DNA from: Aquabacterium sp.
GTDB lineage: Bacteria; Pseudomonadota; Gammaproteobacteria; Burkholderiales; Burkholderiaceae_C
DNA: 15,086 nt
Assembly: GCA_030654555.1 (NCBI GenBank)
Contig: JAURXG010000605.1
Span: 1-15,086 of the forward strand
Reading direction: 5' to 3'
Shown here: positions 7,999 through 15,086 of the stretch, piece by piece
Layout of the letters: each line of letters starts with the position of its first letter
Position numbering within the stretch: position 1 is the first letter of the stretch
The notes under the pieces: generated by a model
The model's input: only the letters and a program-made list of their open reading frames with translations
What the model was told of the DNA's origin: nothing
Databases searched by the model: none
Translations under genes and position numbers: made by a program

Positions 7999-8835
7999 AT
8001 GGACCTACCCGAATCCCGCTCCGACCTCTCGCTCGATGCAGCCTTGCGAGTGATGGTGCCACTCGTGGAGTGGCTCTTGCACGAGGGTGTCACCTACCCC
8101 CGCTTTGCCAATGCACTCAAGCAGACCTTTCTGGACGCCGCACCCGGCGTGCTCGAGGACAGTTCAACGAAGGTCAATGCTTCCAGCATCAGCGCCCTGA
8201 CCGGCATACACCGCAAGGATGTACGGGAATGGCGCTCGGTTGGAAGACCGCTGCCGCAAGCGAAGACCTTCGGCGCGGTCATGGAGGTCTTTGCACGTTG
8301 GTCCAATGATCCGGCCTACTGCGACTCCGAGGGCCGACCGCGCATCCTGATCCTCGGCGGTGGCCCAGCATCGTTTGAGTCTCTGGCCGCCTCGGTAACC
8401 AACGATGTGCACCCGCACACCTTGCTGCGAGAGTTGAACCGGCTGGGCATCACCAAGCGGCTGGATACCGACACTGACGCCGAGGGCGACAAGGTCAGGT
8501 TGTGCACCGAAGCCTTCGTACCCAGCGAAGGCGCCGCCGAGATGCATCAACTTTTCTCCGACAACCTCGCAGACCACCTCGCCGCAGCGACACACAACCT
8601 CAGACGGTCCGGCACCCCGATGCTGGAACAAAGCGTCTTCGCCGATGACCTGCGGCCTGAATCAGTGGCCGCCATGAACGCGTTGGCGCGCCAGGTCTGG
8701 CTCAGAACCTTCCACGAAGTCGTGCGCGATGCGACCGCGCTGAGTGACCAAGACCGTGGCCAGAGCGGTGCTGATCAACGGGTTCGCATCGGCATGTACT
8801 TCTATCACGGCCCCAAGGACAAGCAGGTCGGTTAG
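7999..8835 (+). CDS. DUF6502 family protein, putative regulator
   Basis: A 278-residue soluble protein with no signal peptide or membrane segment. Its layout agrees with DUF6502 as I remember it: an N-terminal helical part (AALRVMVPLVEWLLHEGVTY, 12-31, then FANALKQTF), an HTH-like stretch (SSISALTGIHRKDVREW, about 73-89), a middle part (GGPASFESLAASV...HTLLRELNRLGI) that looks like a second winged-helix unit, and a C-terminal part ending RIGMYFYHGPKD. The HTH-like stretch suggests DNA binding, but the family has no proven function. ATG 7999 was chosen because the conserved part begins just after it; GTG 7996 is equally possible, and an upstream TTG at 7945 would translate through the inverted repeat. 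The lipoprotein gene begins 28 bases downstream, so this may be its regulator. Confidence 0.8.
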   Translation: MDLPESRSDLSLDAALRVMVPLVEWLLHEGVTYPRFANALKQTFLDAAPGVLEDSSTKVNASSISALTGIHRKDVREWRSVGRPLPQAKTFGAVMEVFARWSNDPAYCDSEGRPRILILGGGPASFESLAASVTNDVHPHTLLRELNRLGITKRLDTDTDAEGDKVRLCTEAFVPSEGAAEMHQLFSDNLADHLAAATHNLRRSGTPMLEQSVFADDLRPESVAAMNALARQVWLRTFHEVVRDATALSDQDRGQSGADQRVRIGMYFYHGPKDKQVG

Positions 8836-8863
8836 CCGCACCTCGCTTTGAAAGGCACTCACC

Positions 8864-10573
8864 ATGTTCAACCTCTCCTATTCCCGCATCCGGATCCTCG
8901 GTGCGGTGCTGGTCACCCTGCAGTTGGCTGCGGCCTGCGGTGGAGGGGGTGACACAGTCGTTGCAGGCGTTGGCTCCGGCGGCACTGGCTTCCTCAGCGG
9001 CGCGGTCACCAAGGGCCCTGTCGGCAGCACAACAGTCGTCGCCTACGGCGTCGCAGGCGGACAAGCCGGCGCTCAGGTTGGATCGGCAACCACCGACGCC
9101 ACGGGCAACTTCAGCATGTCGATCGGCACCTACACCGGCCCGGTGATGCTGCAGGCAAGCGGGGGAACCTACACCGACGAGGCCACGGGCACGACGATGA
9201 GCATGGCGCAGGGCGACGTCATGAGTGTCGCGATTCCGACCGTGGCCGCAGGCGTGACCACCGGCGGTATCCAGATCACGCCTTTGACTTCCATGGCGCA
9301 AGCGATCGCCAAGCAGACGGCCGGTGGCATGACCGATGCCAACATTGCGGCGGCCAACACGGCCATGGGCAGCTACTTCTCTGTCACGGACATCGTTCAC
9401 GTCCAGCCCATGGACCCCTTGGCGCAAGGCTCCGGTGCGATTGCGAGCCAGGATGCCCAGAACTACGGCATGACATTGGCTGCAATGTCGAAATACGCCC
9501 AGACGCAGGGTATGAGTTACTCATCGGCCATGGTCACCGCGATGATGAACGACGCCGCCGACGGCATCATGGACGGCAAGGCCGGCAACGTTGTGGTTCC
9601 GATGGGCGGCATGATGGGCTCGATGATGCTGCCGCCTGCGGCCGGCACCACAGGAATGGCTGCTGCCATGAATGCCTTCATGACTTCTGCGCATAACAAG
9701 TCCGGCATCACCACTCCTGCGCTGATGAACAAGCTCATGGGCTCCACCGGCCACGTCATGGGCAGCGGACCGGGGATGACGAGCACCTCCGTGAGCGGCA
9801 CGGTCTTCAACGGCCCGATGACGCGGGCCACGGTGACGGCGTACGCCATCAACAACGGCATGACAGGGGCACGGATCGCCAGCGTTGCCACGGACAGTCA
9901 AGGCAACTTCACGATGCCGCTGGGCAGCTACGCCGGCCCCGTGATGCTGCAGATGACTGGCGGCATCTATACCGATGAAGCGACCGGATCGACTGTCACC
10001 ATGGGTGCTGGCGACCTGATGACCGCGGTGATGCCGACAGTTGCCAATGGCACGGCAGTCAGTGGTGTCTGGCTCACGGCCATGACCGCCATGGCCCAGG
10101 CCCGCGCCAGTGGCATGGCTGGTGGCATGACCGACGCCAACATCGTTGCCGCCAACATGGCCATGGGCAACTACTTCTCGGTGGGTGACATCCTCAAGAC
10201 TCAGCCCATGAATCCGATGATGGTCGGTTCCGGGACCAACGCCAGCCAGGATGCTCGGAACTATGGAATGAGTCTGGCTGCGATGTCGCAGTACGCCAAG
10301 AATCTCAACATGACCGTTCCGTCAGCGATGGTCACGGCCATGATGAGGGATGCGACCGATGGCGTCATGGATGGCAAGAAGGGCGGCAGCCAGATTTCGA
10401 TGTCCATGGGCGGGATGATGGGAGCCAGCATGATGGCACCGACCGCCGCCACCAGCGTTCTGGGCGCAGCGATGACAGCCTTCATGAACTCGGCCGCGAA
10501 CGCATCCGGCATGACGGCTGCGGAGATGGCAACACTCATCCAGAAGCTGAGCAATTCCGACGGGCACATTTGA
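8864..10573 (+). CDS. Met-rich lipoprotein with two tandem ~266-residue units
   Basis: A 569-residue lipoprotein. The signal sequence ends in LAAAC with Cys25 lipidated; Gly at +2 predicts an outer-membrane location. The mature protein is two copies of one unit with a constant offset of 266 residues (about 42-300 and 308-565). Each has a beta-rich part (SG-V...GP...T/A-V-AY...TD-xGNF...GPVMLQ...YTDEATG) followed by a helical part (GGMTDANI-AAN-AMG-YFSV, QDA-NYGM-LAAMS-YA, SAMVTAMM-DA-DG-MDGK) and a Met patch (MGGMMG-SMM). Met is abundant throughout. The first part resembles carboxypeptidase-regulatory-like beta-sandwiches; the whole matches no family I can name. AAAGG at 8851-8855 precedes ATG 8864. 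Its stop overlaps the start of the oxidase gene (TGATG), which implies coupled translation and a shared role, perhaps capture and delivery of Cu(I) to the oxidase. Confidence 0.85.
   Translation: MFNLSYSRIRILGAVLVTLQLAAACGGGGDTVVAGVGSGGTGFLSGAVTKGPVGSTTVVAYGVAGGQAGAQVGSATTDATGNFSMSIGTYTGPVMLQASGGTYTDEATGTTMSMAQGDVMSVAIPTVAAGVTTGGIQITPLTSMAQAIAKQTAGGMTDANIAAANTAMGSYFSVTDIVHVQPMDPLAQGSGAIASQDAQNYGMTLAAMSKYAQTQGMSYSSAMVTAMMNDAADGIMDGKAGNVVVPMGGMMGSMMLPPAAGTTGMAAAMNAFMTSAHNKSGITTPALMNKLMGSTGHVMGSGPGMTSTSVSGTVFNGPMTRATVTAYAINNGMTGARIASVATDSQGNFTMPLGSYAGPVMLQMTGGIYTDEATGSTVTMGAGDLMTAVMPTVANGTAVSGVWLTAMTAMAQARASGMAGGMTDANIVAANMAMGNYFSVGDILKTQPMNPMMVGSGTNASQDARNYGMSLAAMSQYAKNLNMTVPSAMVTAMMRDATDGVMDGKKGGSQISMSMGGMMGASMMAPTAATSVLGAAMTAFMNSAANASGMTAAEMATLIQKLSNSDGHI
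8987..9772 (+). repeat. First tandem unit of the lipoprotein gene
   Basis: Encodes residues of about 42-304 of the lipoprotein. It aligns with 9785-10570 at a constant 798-base offset through its first two thirds (for example GGCATGACC at 9326 and again at 10124). Both DNA and protein are clearly diverged, so the duplication is old. Confidence 0.8.
9785..10570 (+). repeat. Second tandem unit of the lipoprotein gene
   Basis: Encodes about residues 308-569. It keeps the same signature blocks as the first unit (GPVMLQ, YTDEATG, GGMTDANI, YFSV, QDARNYGM, SAMVTAMM, MDGKKGG) and has a somewhat higher Met content, for example QPMNPMMVG where the first unit has QPMDPLAQG. Confidence 0.8.
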
Positions 10574-12225
10574 TGACATCGCCTTTCGTAGAGGGCCGTG
10601 TCCTGGCATCTCCTGTCGTCGGGATCTCTCAAGATTCGGCGGTCATGGGTCATGTCCCGGGAAATGCGCCCGACCTCAAGGCGACCAGCCCCTCAATCAG
10701 CGCCCCCTCAAGGCGCGCCTTGATGCTTGGCGCGGCGGGGGCGGCGCTGACACACCTCGCCGGTTGTGGAGGCGGTGCCAGTGGCGGCAGCATGGGCGCG
10801 TCTGGCTCTGCCGTGTCAACCTCGTCGCCAATGGCGGACGCCGTCGTTTCCTCTGGTGTTGAGCAGACCTTGCCCCTCATCCCCCTCGACGGGGGCGTGG
10901 TCGATGCTGCGGGCATCCGTACCTTTGCGCTGTCTGTTCAAACCGGTACCACGCCGTTCCGCAACGGCGTCAACACCAACACGCTGGGCTACAACGGCTC
11001 TTTGCTGGGCCCCGCGTTGAAATTGCGAAGGGGCGAGAAAACCAGCATCCGCGTCCAGAATCAGTTGGATGAAGAGACCACCGTTCATTGGCACGGCCTG
11101 CTCATTCCGGCAGAAGTGGATGGAGGTCCGCACCAAGTCATTGCACCCGGCGCCCAGTGGAAGGCGAACTTCACCGTCAACAACCCTGCGTCGACGTGCT
11201 GGTTCCATCCCCACACTCACGGTTCGACCGGCCGACAGGTGGTGATGGGACTGGCGGGATTGCTGATCGTCGAAGACCCTGCACAAGCCGGCTCGGAACT
11301 GCCCGGTACCTGGGGCGTCGATGACTTGGCACTGGTGCTTCAGGACAAGCGCTTCACGCCATTGGGGCAGATCGACTACGCGCTGACTGCCGGCGATCGA
11401 CTGAACGGCTACACCGGGGACGTGCTCTTGGTGAACGGTGCCACCGCGCCGGTTTGGCAGGCACCCCGGCAGTGGGTCCGCCTGCGTCTGCTCAATGGCT
11501 GCAATGCCCGCTTCCTGACTTTGCGTCTGGGCAACGGCGCACCCATGCTGCAGATGGCCAACGAGTCCGGTCTTCTGGCCGCAGCCGTCACACGTCAGTC
11601 GATCACGCTCGCCCCGGGCGAGCGGGCGGAGGCCCTGGTCGACTTCAGCAACGTGGCCAGTGGTCAGGATGTCTCGCTCCTTGCCGCCACCGCCACCGGC
11701 GGCATGAGCATGGGCATGGGTGGTGGCACCGGCGCCTCAGAGGTCACGGCGATGAAGTGCCGCGTCTCCTTGCCCCGGCAGCCCGGTGCGATCACGCAGC
11801 CACCAAGCGCCATGGCCAGCGCACCGGCCGTAGCAGCGAGCGTGGGCGCGACAGTCCGAACTTTCAACCTTGGCGGCGGCATGATGAGCAGCCAGTTCAC
11901 GATCAACGGCCGGGTATTCGATATGGGCCGCGTCGATCTGGCCGTTCCGGCCAAAACCATTGAAATCTGGAAGTTCACCAATGCCACGGGCATGGCGCAT
12001 CCCATCCATGTGCACGGGGTAAGGATGTCATTGCTTGCGCGCGACGGGGCCCCGCCACCAGCGTACGAGCATGGACTGCGCGACACCTTCATCGTCCAGT
12101 CGATGGAAACCGTGACCGTCGCCGTGGAAACCGCCGAAGTGGCTTCACCGACACCGCTGATGTTCCATTGCCACATCCTCGAACATGAGGACGCAGGGAT
12201 GATGGGTCAGTTCATCACGGTGTAG
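10573..12225 (+). CDS. cueO: CueO-type multicopper oxidase with Tat motif and lipobox
   Basis: A 550-residue cuprous oxidase that would convert Cu(I) to Cu(II) with reduction of O2 to water. All four copper motifs are present: HWHG 172-175, HPHTH 212-216, HPIHVH 476-481 and HCHILEHEDAGM 532-543 (type 1 Cys533, His538, axial Met543). The blocks EVDGGP, CWFHPHTHG and GRQV-MGLAGL match CueO. The Met-rich loop of CueO is reduced to GGMSMGMGGG near residue 380. The signal has SRRALML (46-52) followed by LAGC with Cys65, so it looks like a Tat-exported lipoprotein; Gly at +2 predicts the outer membrane. ATG 10573 overlaps the lipoprotein stop (TGATG). This gives a 45-residue n-region, long for Tat; ATG 10645 would give a more usual length but has no ribosome site. 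Confidence 0.93.
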   Translation: MTSPFVEGRVLASPVVGISQDSAVMGHVPGNAPDLKATSPSISAPSRRALMLGAAGAALTHLAGCGGGASGGSMGASGSAVSTSSPMADAVVSSGVEQTLPLIPLDGGVVDAAGIRTFALSVQTGTTPFRNGVNTNTLGYNGSLLGPALKLRRGEKTSIRVQNQLDEETTVHWHGLLIPAEVDGGPHQVIAPGAQWKANFTVNNPASTCWFHPHTHGSTGRQVVMGLAGLLIVEDPAQAGSELPGTWGVDDLALVLQDKRFTPLGQIDYALTAGDRLNGYTGDVLLVNGATAPVWQAPRQWVRLRLLNGCNARFLTLRLGNGAPMLQMANESGLLAAAVTRQSITLAPGERAEALVDFSNVASGQDVSLLAATATGGMSMGMGGGTGASEVTAMKCRVSLPRQPGAITQPPSAMASAPAVAASVGATVRTFNLGGGMMSSQFTINGRVFDMGRVDLAVPAKTIEIWKFTNATGMAHPIHVHGVRMSLLARDGAPPPAYEHGLRDTFIVQSMETVTVAVETAEVASPTPLMFHCHILEHEDAGMMGQFITV

Positions 12226-12229
12226 CTGC

Positions 12230-12255
12230 GCTTCGTGAAATGCGGTTTTCGAAGC
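12230..12255. terminator. Inverted repeat between convergent genes, weak terminator candidate
   Basis: GCTTCG at 12230-12235 pairs exactly with CGAAGC at 12250-12255 across 14 bases, in the 45-base gap between the converging oxidase and copG genes. There is no long T-run on either strand, so terminator function is only suggested by position. Confidence 0.25.
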
Positions 12256-12270
12256 CCGCGCCTACGTTAC

Positions 12271-12726
12271 CTATTTCGGATACCGCGCAAAAACGCTCGA
12301 CTGGCCTGACGCGTCGACCAGCAGCACCTCGTAAGGATCCTTGCGTCCTGGCACGTCCATCCCGGGCGCCGAGGGTGGCATGCCGGGAACGGCCAGCCCG
12401 ATGGCCTTGGGCTTGGCAGCCAGCAGGCGCTTCACCTCGGCGGCCGGTACGTGGCCCTCCAGGACGTAGCCGGCGACGGTCGCCGTGTGGCAACTGCCGT
12501 AGCGGTCGGGCAGGCCGAGGCGCTTGCGTGCTGCAGTGGCGTCGACGACCTCCGTCACCTTCACCGAGAAGCCGGCCGCACGCATGTGCTCGACCCAAGA
12601 GCCACAGCAGCCGCAGCTCGGGCTTTTGAAGACCTGCACCTCCGGCACTGGTGAGGCGGCGAAGACTGACAGGCTGGCCAGGGTGGCGATTGCACCTGCA
12701 TGCCTGATGAAGTGACGTCGGTTCAT
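12271..12726 (-). CDS. copG: CopG-type DUF411 copper-binding protein (second copy)
   Basis: A 151-residue exported DUF411 protein. It begins MNRRHFIRHAG, where NRRHFIR is a good Tat motif, followed by a hydrophobic core and SVFAA. The conserved Cys/His set is intact: SCGCCGSW (Cys38, Cys40, Cys41), GSCHT (Cys79, His80) and LEGHVPA (His92), then GLAVPGMP and the ending PYEVLLV. It is clearly a paralogue of the protein at 1373-1855 but diverged outside the motifs. GAGGAA lies upstream of ATG 12726. It follows the cusA-type gene by 11 bases on the same strand and is therefore probably the last gene of a cus operon whose start is beyond the window. An open frame continues upstream of 12726 into cusA, but that part is out-of-frame cusA sequence. 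Confidence 0.9.
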   Translation of the reverse strand: MNRRHFIRHAGAIATLASLSVFAASPVPEVQVFKSPSCGCCGSWVEHMRAAGFSVKVTEVVDATAARKRLGLPDRYGSCHTATVAGYVLEGHVPAAEVKRLLAAKPKAIGLAVPGMPPSAPGMDVPGRKDPYEVLLVDASGQSSVFARYPK

Positions 12727-12737
12727 GATGGGGTTCC

Positions 12738-15086
12738 TCACGGAGTTGATGCGGGTTCCAGCGGTACGAGAGGCGCAGCGGTGCCGGGCTCGGCGTCCGC
12801 CTGGCGGCTCTCTCGCCGAAGCTGCCATTGCTTGACCAGCGCGTAGAGCGCCGGGATGACGCACAGCGTCAGGATCGTCGACGAGATCATCCCGCCGACC
12901 ATGGGCGCAGCGATGCGGCTCATCACCTCGGAGCCGGTGCCGCTGCCCCACATGATCGGCAGCAGGCCGGCCATGATGGCGACCACGGTCATCATCTTCG
13001 GGCGCACCCGCTCGACCGCGCCTTCCATCACTGCGCCGTAGAGGTCAGACGGGCCAGGCAGCCGGCCTTCGCTACGACAACGCGCACGGGCTTGTTCCCA
13101 GGCGTGGTCCAGGTAGATCAGCATCACGACGCCGGTCTCGGCGGCCACGCCGGCCAGCGCGATGAAGCCCACCGCCACGGCCACCGACAGGTTGTAGTTG
13201 AGCCACCACATGAGCCAGACACCGCCCACCAGTGCGAAGGGCACCGACAACATCACGATGAAGGTCTCCGTCAGCCGCCGGAAGTTCAGGTATAGCAGAA
13301 GGAAGATCAGCAGCAGGGTGACGGGCACGACGATCTTCATCTTCTCGATCGCGCGTTCCATCGCCTCGAACTGGCCGCTCCAGGTGATGTAGTAGCCGGC
13401 CGGGAACTTCACCTGCTCGGCCACCGCCTTGCGCGCGTCGGCGACGTAGGAGCCGATGTCGCGGTCGCGGATGTCGACGAAGATGTAGGCCGACAGCAAC
13501 GCGTTCTCGGTGCGGATGCCCGGCGTGCCGCGCGCCACCACCACCTTGGCCACCTGGCCTAAGGGCACCATCGCCCCGCCCATGATCGGCACCAGCACCT
13601 CGCGCTCGATCTGCTCGGGGTTGCTGCGCAGCTCGCGCGGGTAGCGCACGGTCACGCCGAAGCGCTCGCGGCCCTCCACCGTCGTGGTGACCATCTCCCC
13701 GCCCAGCGCCGTACCGATGACGTCCAGCAGCTCACCGACTGACAGCCCGTAGCGCGCCAGCGCGGCGCGGTCGGGCTCGATGTTGAGGTAGCTGCCGCCC
13801 GTCAGCCGTTCGGCGAAGGCCGAGGTCGTCCCGGGCACCGTCTTGACAACGGCCTCGATCTCCTTGGCGAGCTTCTCCATCTCGCCCAGGTCCTTGCCGA
13901 AGACCTTGATGCCGATGGGCGTGCGGATGCCGGTGGACAACATGTCGATGCGCGCCTTGATCGGCATCGTCCAGGCGTTGGAGACGCCGGGGAACTGCAG
14001 CGCCTTGTCCATCTCGGCGATCAGCTTGTCGATCGTCATCCCCGACCGCCATTCCTCCTGCGGCTTGAGGTTGATGACCGTCTCGAACATCTCGGTCGGC
14101 GCCGGGTCCGTGGCGGTGTTCGCGCGGCCGGCCTTGCCGTACACCGAGCTCACCTCGGGGAAGCTCTTGATGATCTTGTCCTGCGTTTGCAGCACCTCGG
14201 CGGCCTTGGTGATGGACATGCCCGGCAGCGAGGCCGGCATGTACAGCAGCGTGCCTTCGTTGAGCGTGGGCATGAATTCGCTGCCCAGTTTCGAGGCCGG
14301 GTACCAGGACACGCCCAGGGCGATCACGGCCAGTGCAATGGTTAGCATCTTCCACCGCATGACCGCTGCGATGATCGGCCGGTAGATCCAGATCAGGAAG
14401 CGGTTCAGCGGGTTCCTCGCCTCCGGCATGATCCTGCCGCGGATGAACAGCATCATCAGCACCGGCACCAGCGTGACCGACAGCAGGGCCGCACCAGCCA
14501 TCGAGAAGGTCTTGGTGTAGGCCAGCGGCGAGAACAGCCGGCCTTCCTGCGATTCCAGCGTGAACACCGGAAGGAACGACACGGTGATGATGAGCAGCGA
14601 GAAGAAGAGGGCGGGCCCCACTTCCTTGCAGGCGTCGAGCATCGCGTCGGCACGGTCCTTGACGGTGTGGTCGGGCTTCAGGCGATCAAGGCGCTCCAGG
14701 TGCTTGTGGGCGTTCTCGATCATCACGATGGCCGCGTCCACCATCGCGCCGATGGCGATCGCGATGCCGCCCAGGCTCATCAGATTCGAGTTCATGCCCA
14801 GCAGGTGCATCGCGATGAACGAGATCAGCACGCCCACCGGCAGCATCAGGATGGCCACCAGCGCCGAGCGCATGTGCATCAGGAAGATCACGCAGACGGC
14901 CGCGACGATCAGGCTCTCCTCCAGCAGCGTGCGCTGCAGGTTGGCGATGGCGCGATGGATCAGGTCGGAGCGGTCGTAGACGGCGCGGATTGAGACACCT
15001 TCAGGCAGACCAGGGCCGATTTCCGCGATCTTTTGTTTGAGTCCCTCGATCACCGTCAGGGCGTTTTCGATCATCACGATGGCCGC
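12738..15086 (-). CDS. cusA: CusA-type heavy-metal RND efflux pump (5' part outside window)
   Basis: The C-terminal 780 or so residues of an inner-membrane RND pump of the heavy-metal group; full-length members have about 1,040-1,060, so roughly a quarter is missing. It shows YDRSDLIHRAI, the paired membrane segments with MSLGGIAIAIGAMVDAA and VMIENAHKHLE, then DMLSTGIRTPIGIKVFG, the TENALLSAYIFVDIRDRD block and the final FIALAGVAAETGVVMLIYL. Driven by protons, CusA exports Cu(I)/Ag(I) with CusB and CusC, which are not in the window. Of the E. coli substrate triad (Met573, Met623, Met672, from memory), the first two align with Met codons at 13941-13943 and 13692-13694. The third aligns with Gly at 13518-13520 in GTPGIRTEN. 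The last 25 bases of the window look foreign to this position. The family is sure; cusA versus silA naming is not. Confidence 0.92.
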   Translation of the reverse strand, partial: AAIVMIENALTVIEGLKQKIAEIGPGLPEGVSIRAVYDRSDLIHRAIANLQRTLLEESLIVAAVCVIFLMHMRSALVAILMLPVGVLISFIAMHLLGMNSNLMSLGGIAIAIGAMVDAAIVMIENAHKHLERLDRLKPDHTVKDRADAMLDACKEVGPALFFSLLIITVSFLPVFTLESQEGRLFSPLAYTKTFSMAGAALLSVTLVPVLMMLFIRGRIMPEARNPLNRFLIWIYRPIIAAVMRWKMLTIALAVIALGVSWYPASKLGSEFMPTLNEGTLLYMPASLPGMSITKAAEVLQTQDKIIKSFPEVSSVYGKAGRANTATDPAPTEMFETVINLKPQEEWRSGMTIDKLIAEMDKALQFPGVSNAWTMPIKARIDMLSTGIRTPIGIKVFGKDLGEMEKLAKEIEAVVKTVPGTTSAFAERLTGGSYLNIEPDRAALARYGLSVGELLDVIGTALGGEMVTTTVEGRERFGVTVRYPRELRSNPEQIEREVLVPIMGGAMVPLGQVAKVVVARGTPGIRTENALLSAYIFVDIRDRDIGSYVADARKAVAEQVKFPAGYYITWSGQFEAMERAIEKMKIVVPVTLLLIFLLLYLNFRRLTETFIVMLSVPFALVGGVWLMWWLNYNLSVAVAVGFIALAGVAAETGVVMLIYLDHAWEQARARCRSEGRLPGPSDLYGAVMEGAVERVRPKMMTVVAIMAGLLPIMWGSGTGSEVMSRIAAPMVGGMISSTILTLCVIPALYALVKQWQLRRESRQADAEPGTAAPLVPLEPASTP

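Noticed and set aside
8987..10570. Tandem DNA repeat as a mobile element or CRISPR-like array
   Set aside because: There are only two copies, both are in frame within one gene, and divergence is spread as in a protein-domain duplication.
12727..12951. N-terminal extension of the second copG frame into cusA
   Set aside because: The extension is out-of-frame cusA sequence; the Tat motif and ribosome site mark ATG 12726.

Overview
The window is a dense copper/silver-resistance island from a high-GC bacterium. The gene set (periplasmic multicopper oxidases, CopI-like cupredoxin, DUF411/CopG proteins, CusF, CusA-type RND pump, YHS/HMBD P1B ATPase, DUF2933 protein) and the codon use suggest a betaproteobacterium of the Burkholderiales; that placement is an inference from content. 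No RNA gene, IS element, integrase or CRISPR array was seen. The odd window length and an anomaly in the last 25 bases suggest that the right edge is a contig end.

Layout. (1) 1-2766, plus strand: the 3' end of a periplasmic multicopper oxidase, then a cupredoxin, a CopG/DUF411 protein, a CusF-like Cu(I)-binding protein and an unknown multi-pass membrane protein, closely spaced as in an operon. (2) 2767-3934: a decayed small secreted-protein gene carrying two compensating frameshifts, a short Cys-containing exported protein of unknown function, and a terminator-like hairpin. (3) 3935-7893: a Met-rich periplasmic protein; then a well-preserved CueR/MerR-type promoter with 19-bp spacing driving a DUF2933 membrane peptide, a Cu(I)/Ag(I) P1B ATPase with a His-rich, YHS and HMBD N-terminus, and a YdjM-like membrane protein. 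(4) 7999-12225: a DUF6502 protein, a Met-rich outer-membrane-type lipoprotein made of two tandem copies of a roughly 266-residue unit, and a CueO-type multicopper oxidase with a Tat motif plus lipobox whose start overlaps the lipoprotein stop. (5) 12271-15086, minus strand: a second CopG/DUF411 gene and the 3' three quarters of a cusA-type RND pump, convergent with the rest.

How it fits together. The ATPase would move cytoplasmic Cu(I) to the periplasm. There CusF, CopI, CopG and the Met-rich protein bind it, the oxidases convert Cu(I) to Cu(II), and the CusA pump (its partners lie outside the window) expels it through the outer membrane. The most novel part is the 7999-12225 module. A putative DUF6502 regulator, a duplicated Met-rich lipoprotein and a translationally coupled lipoprotein oxidase look like a membrane-anchored Cu(I) capture-and-oxidation unit. 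That function is inferred from context and composition only.
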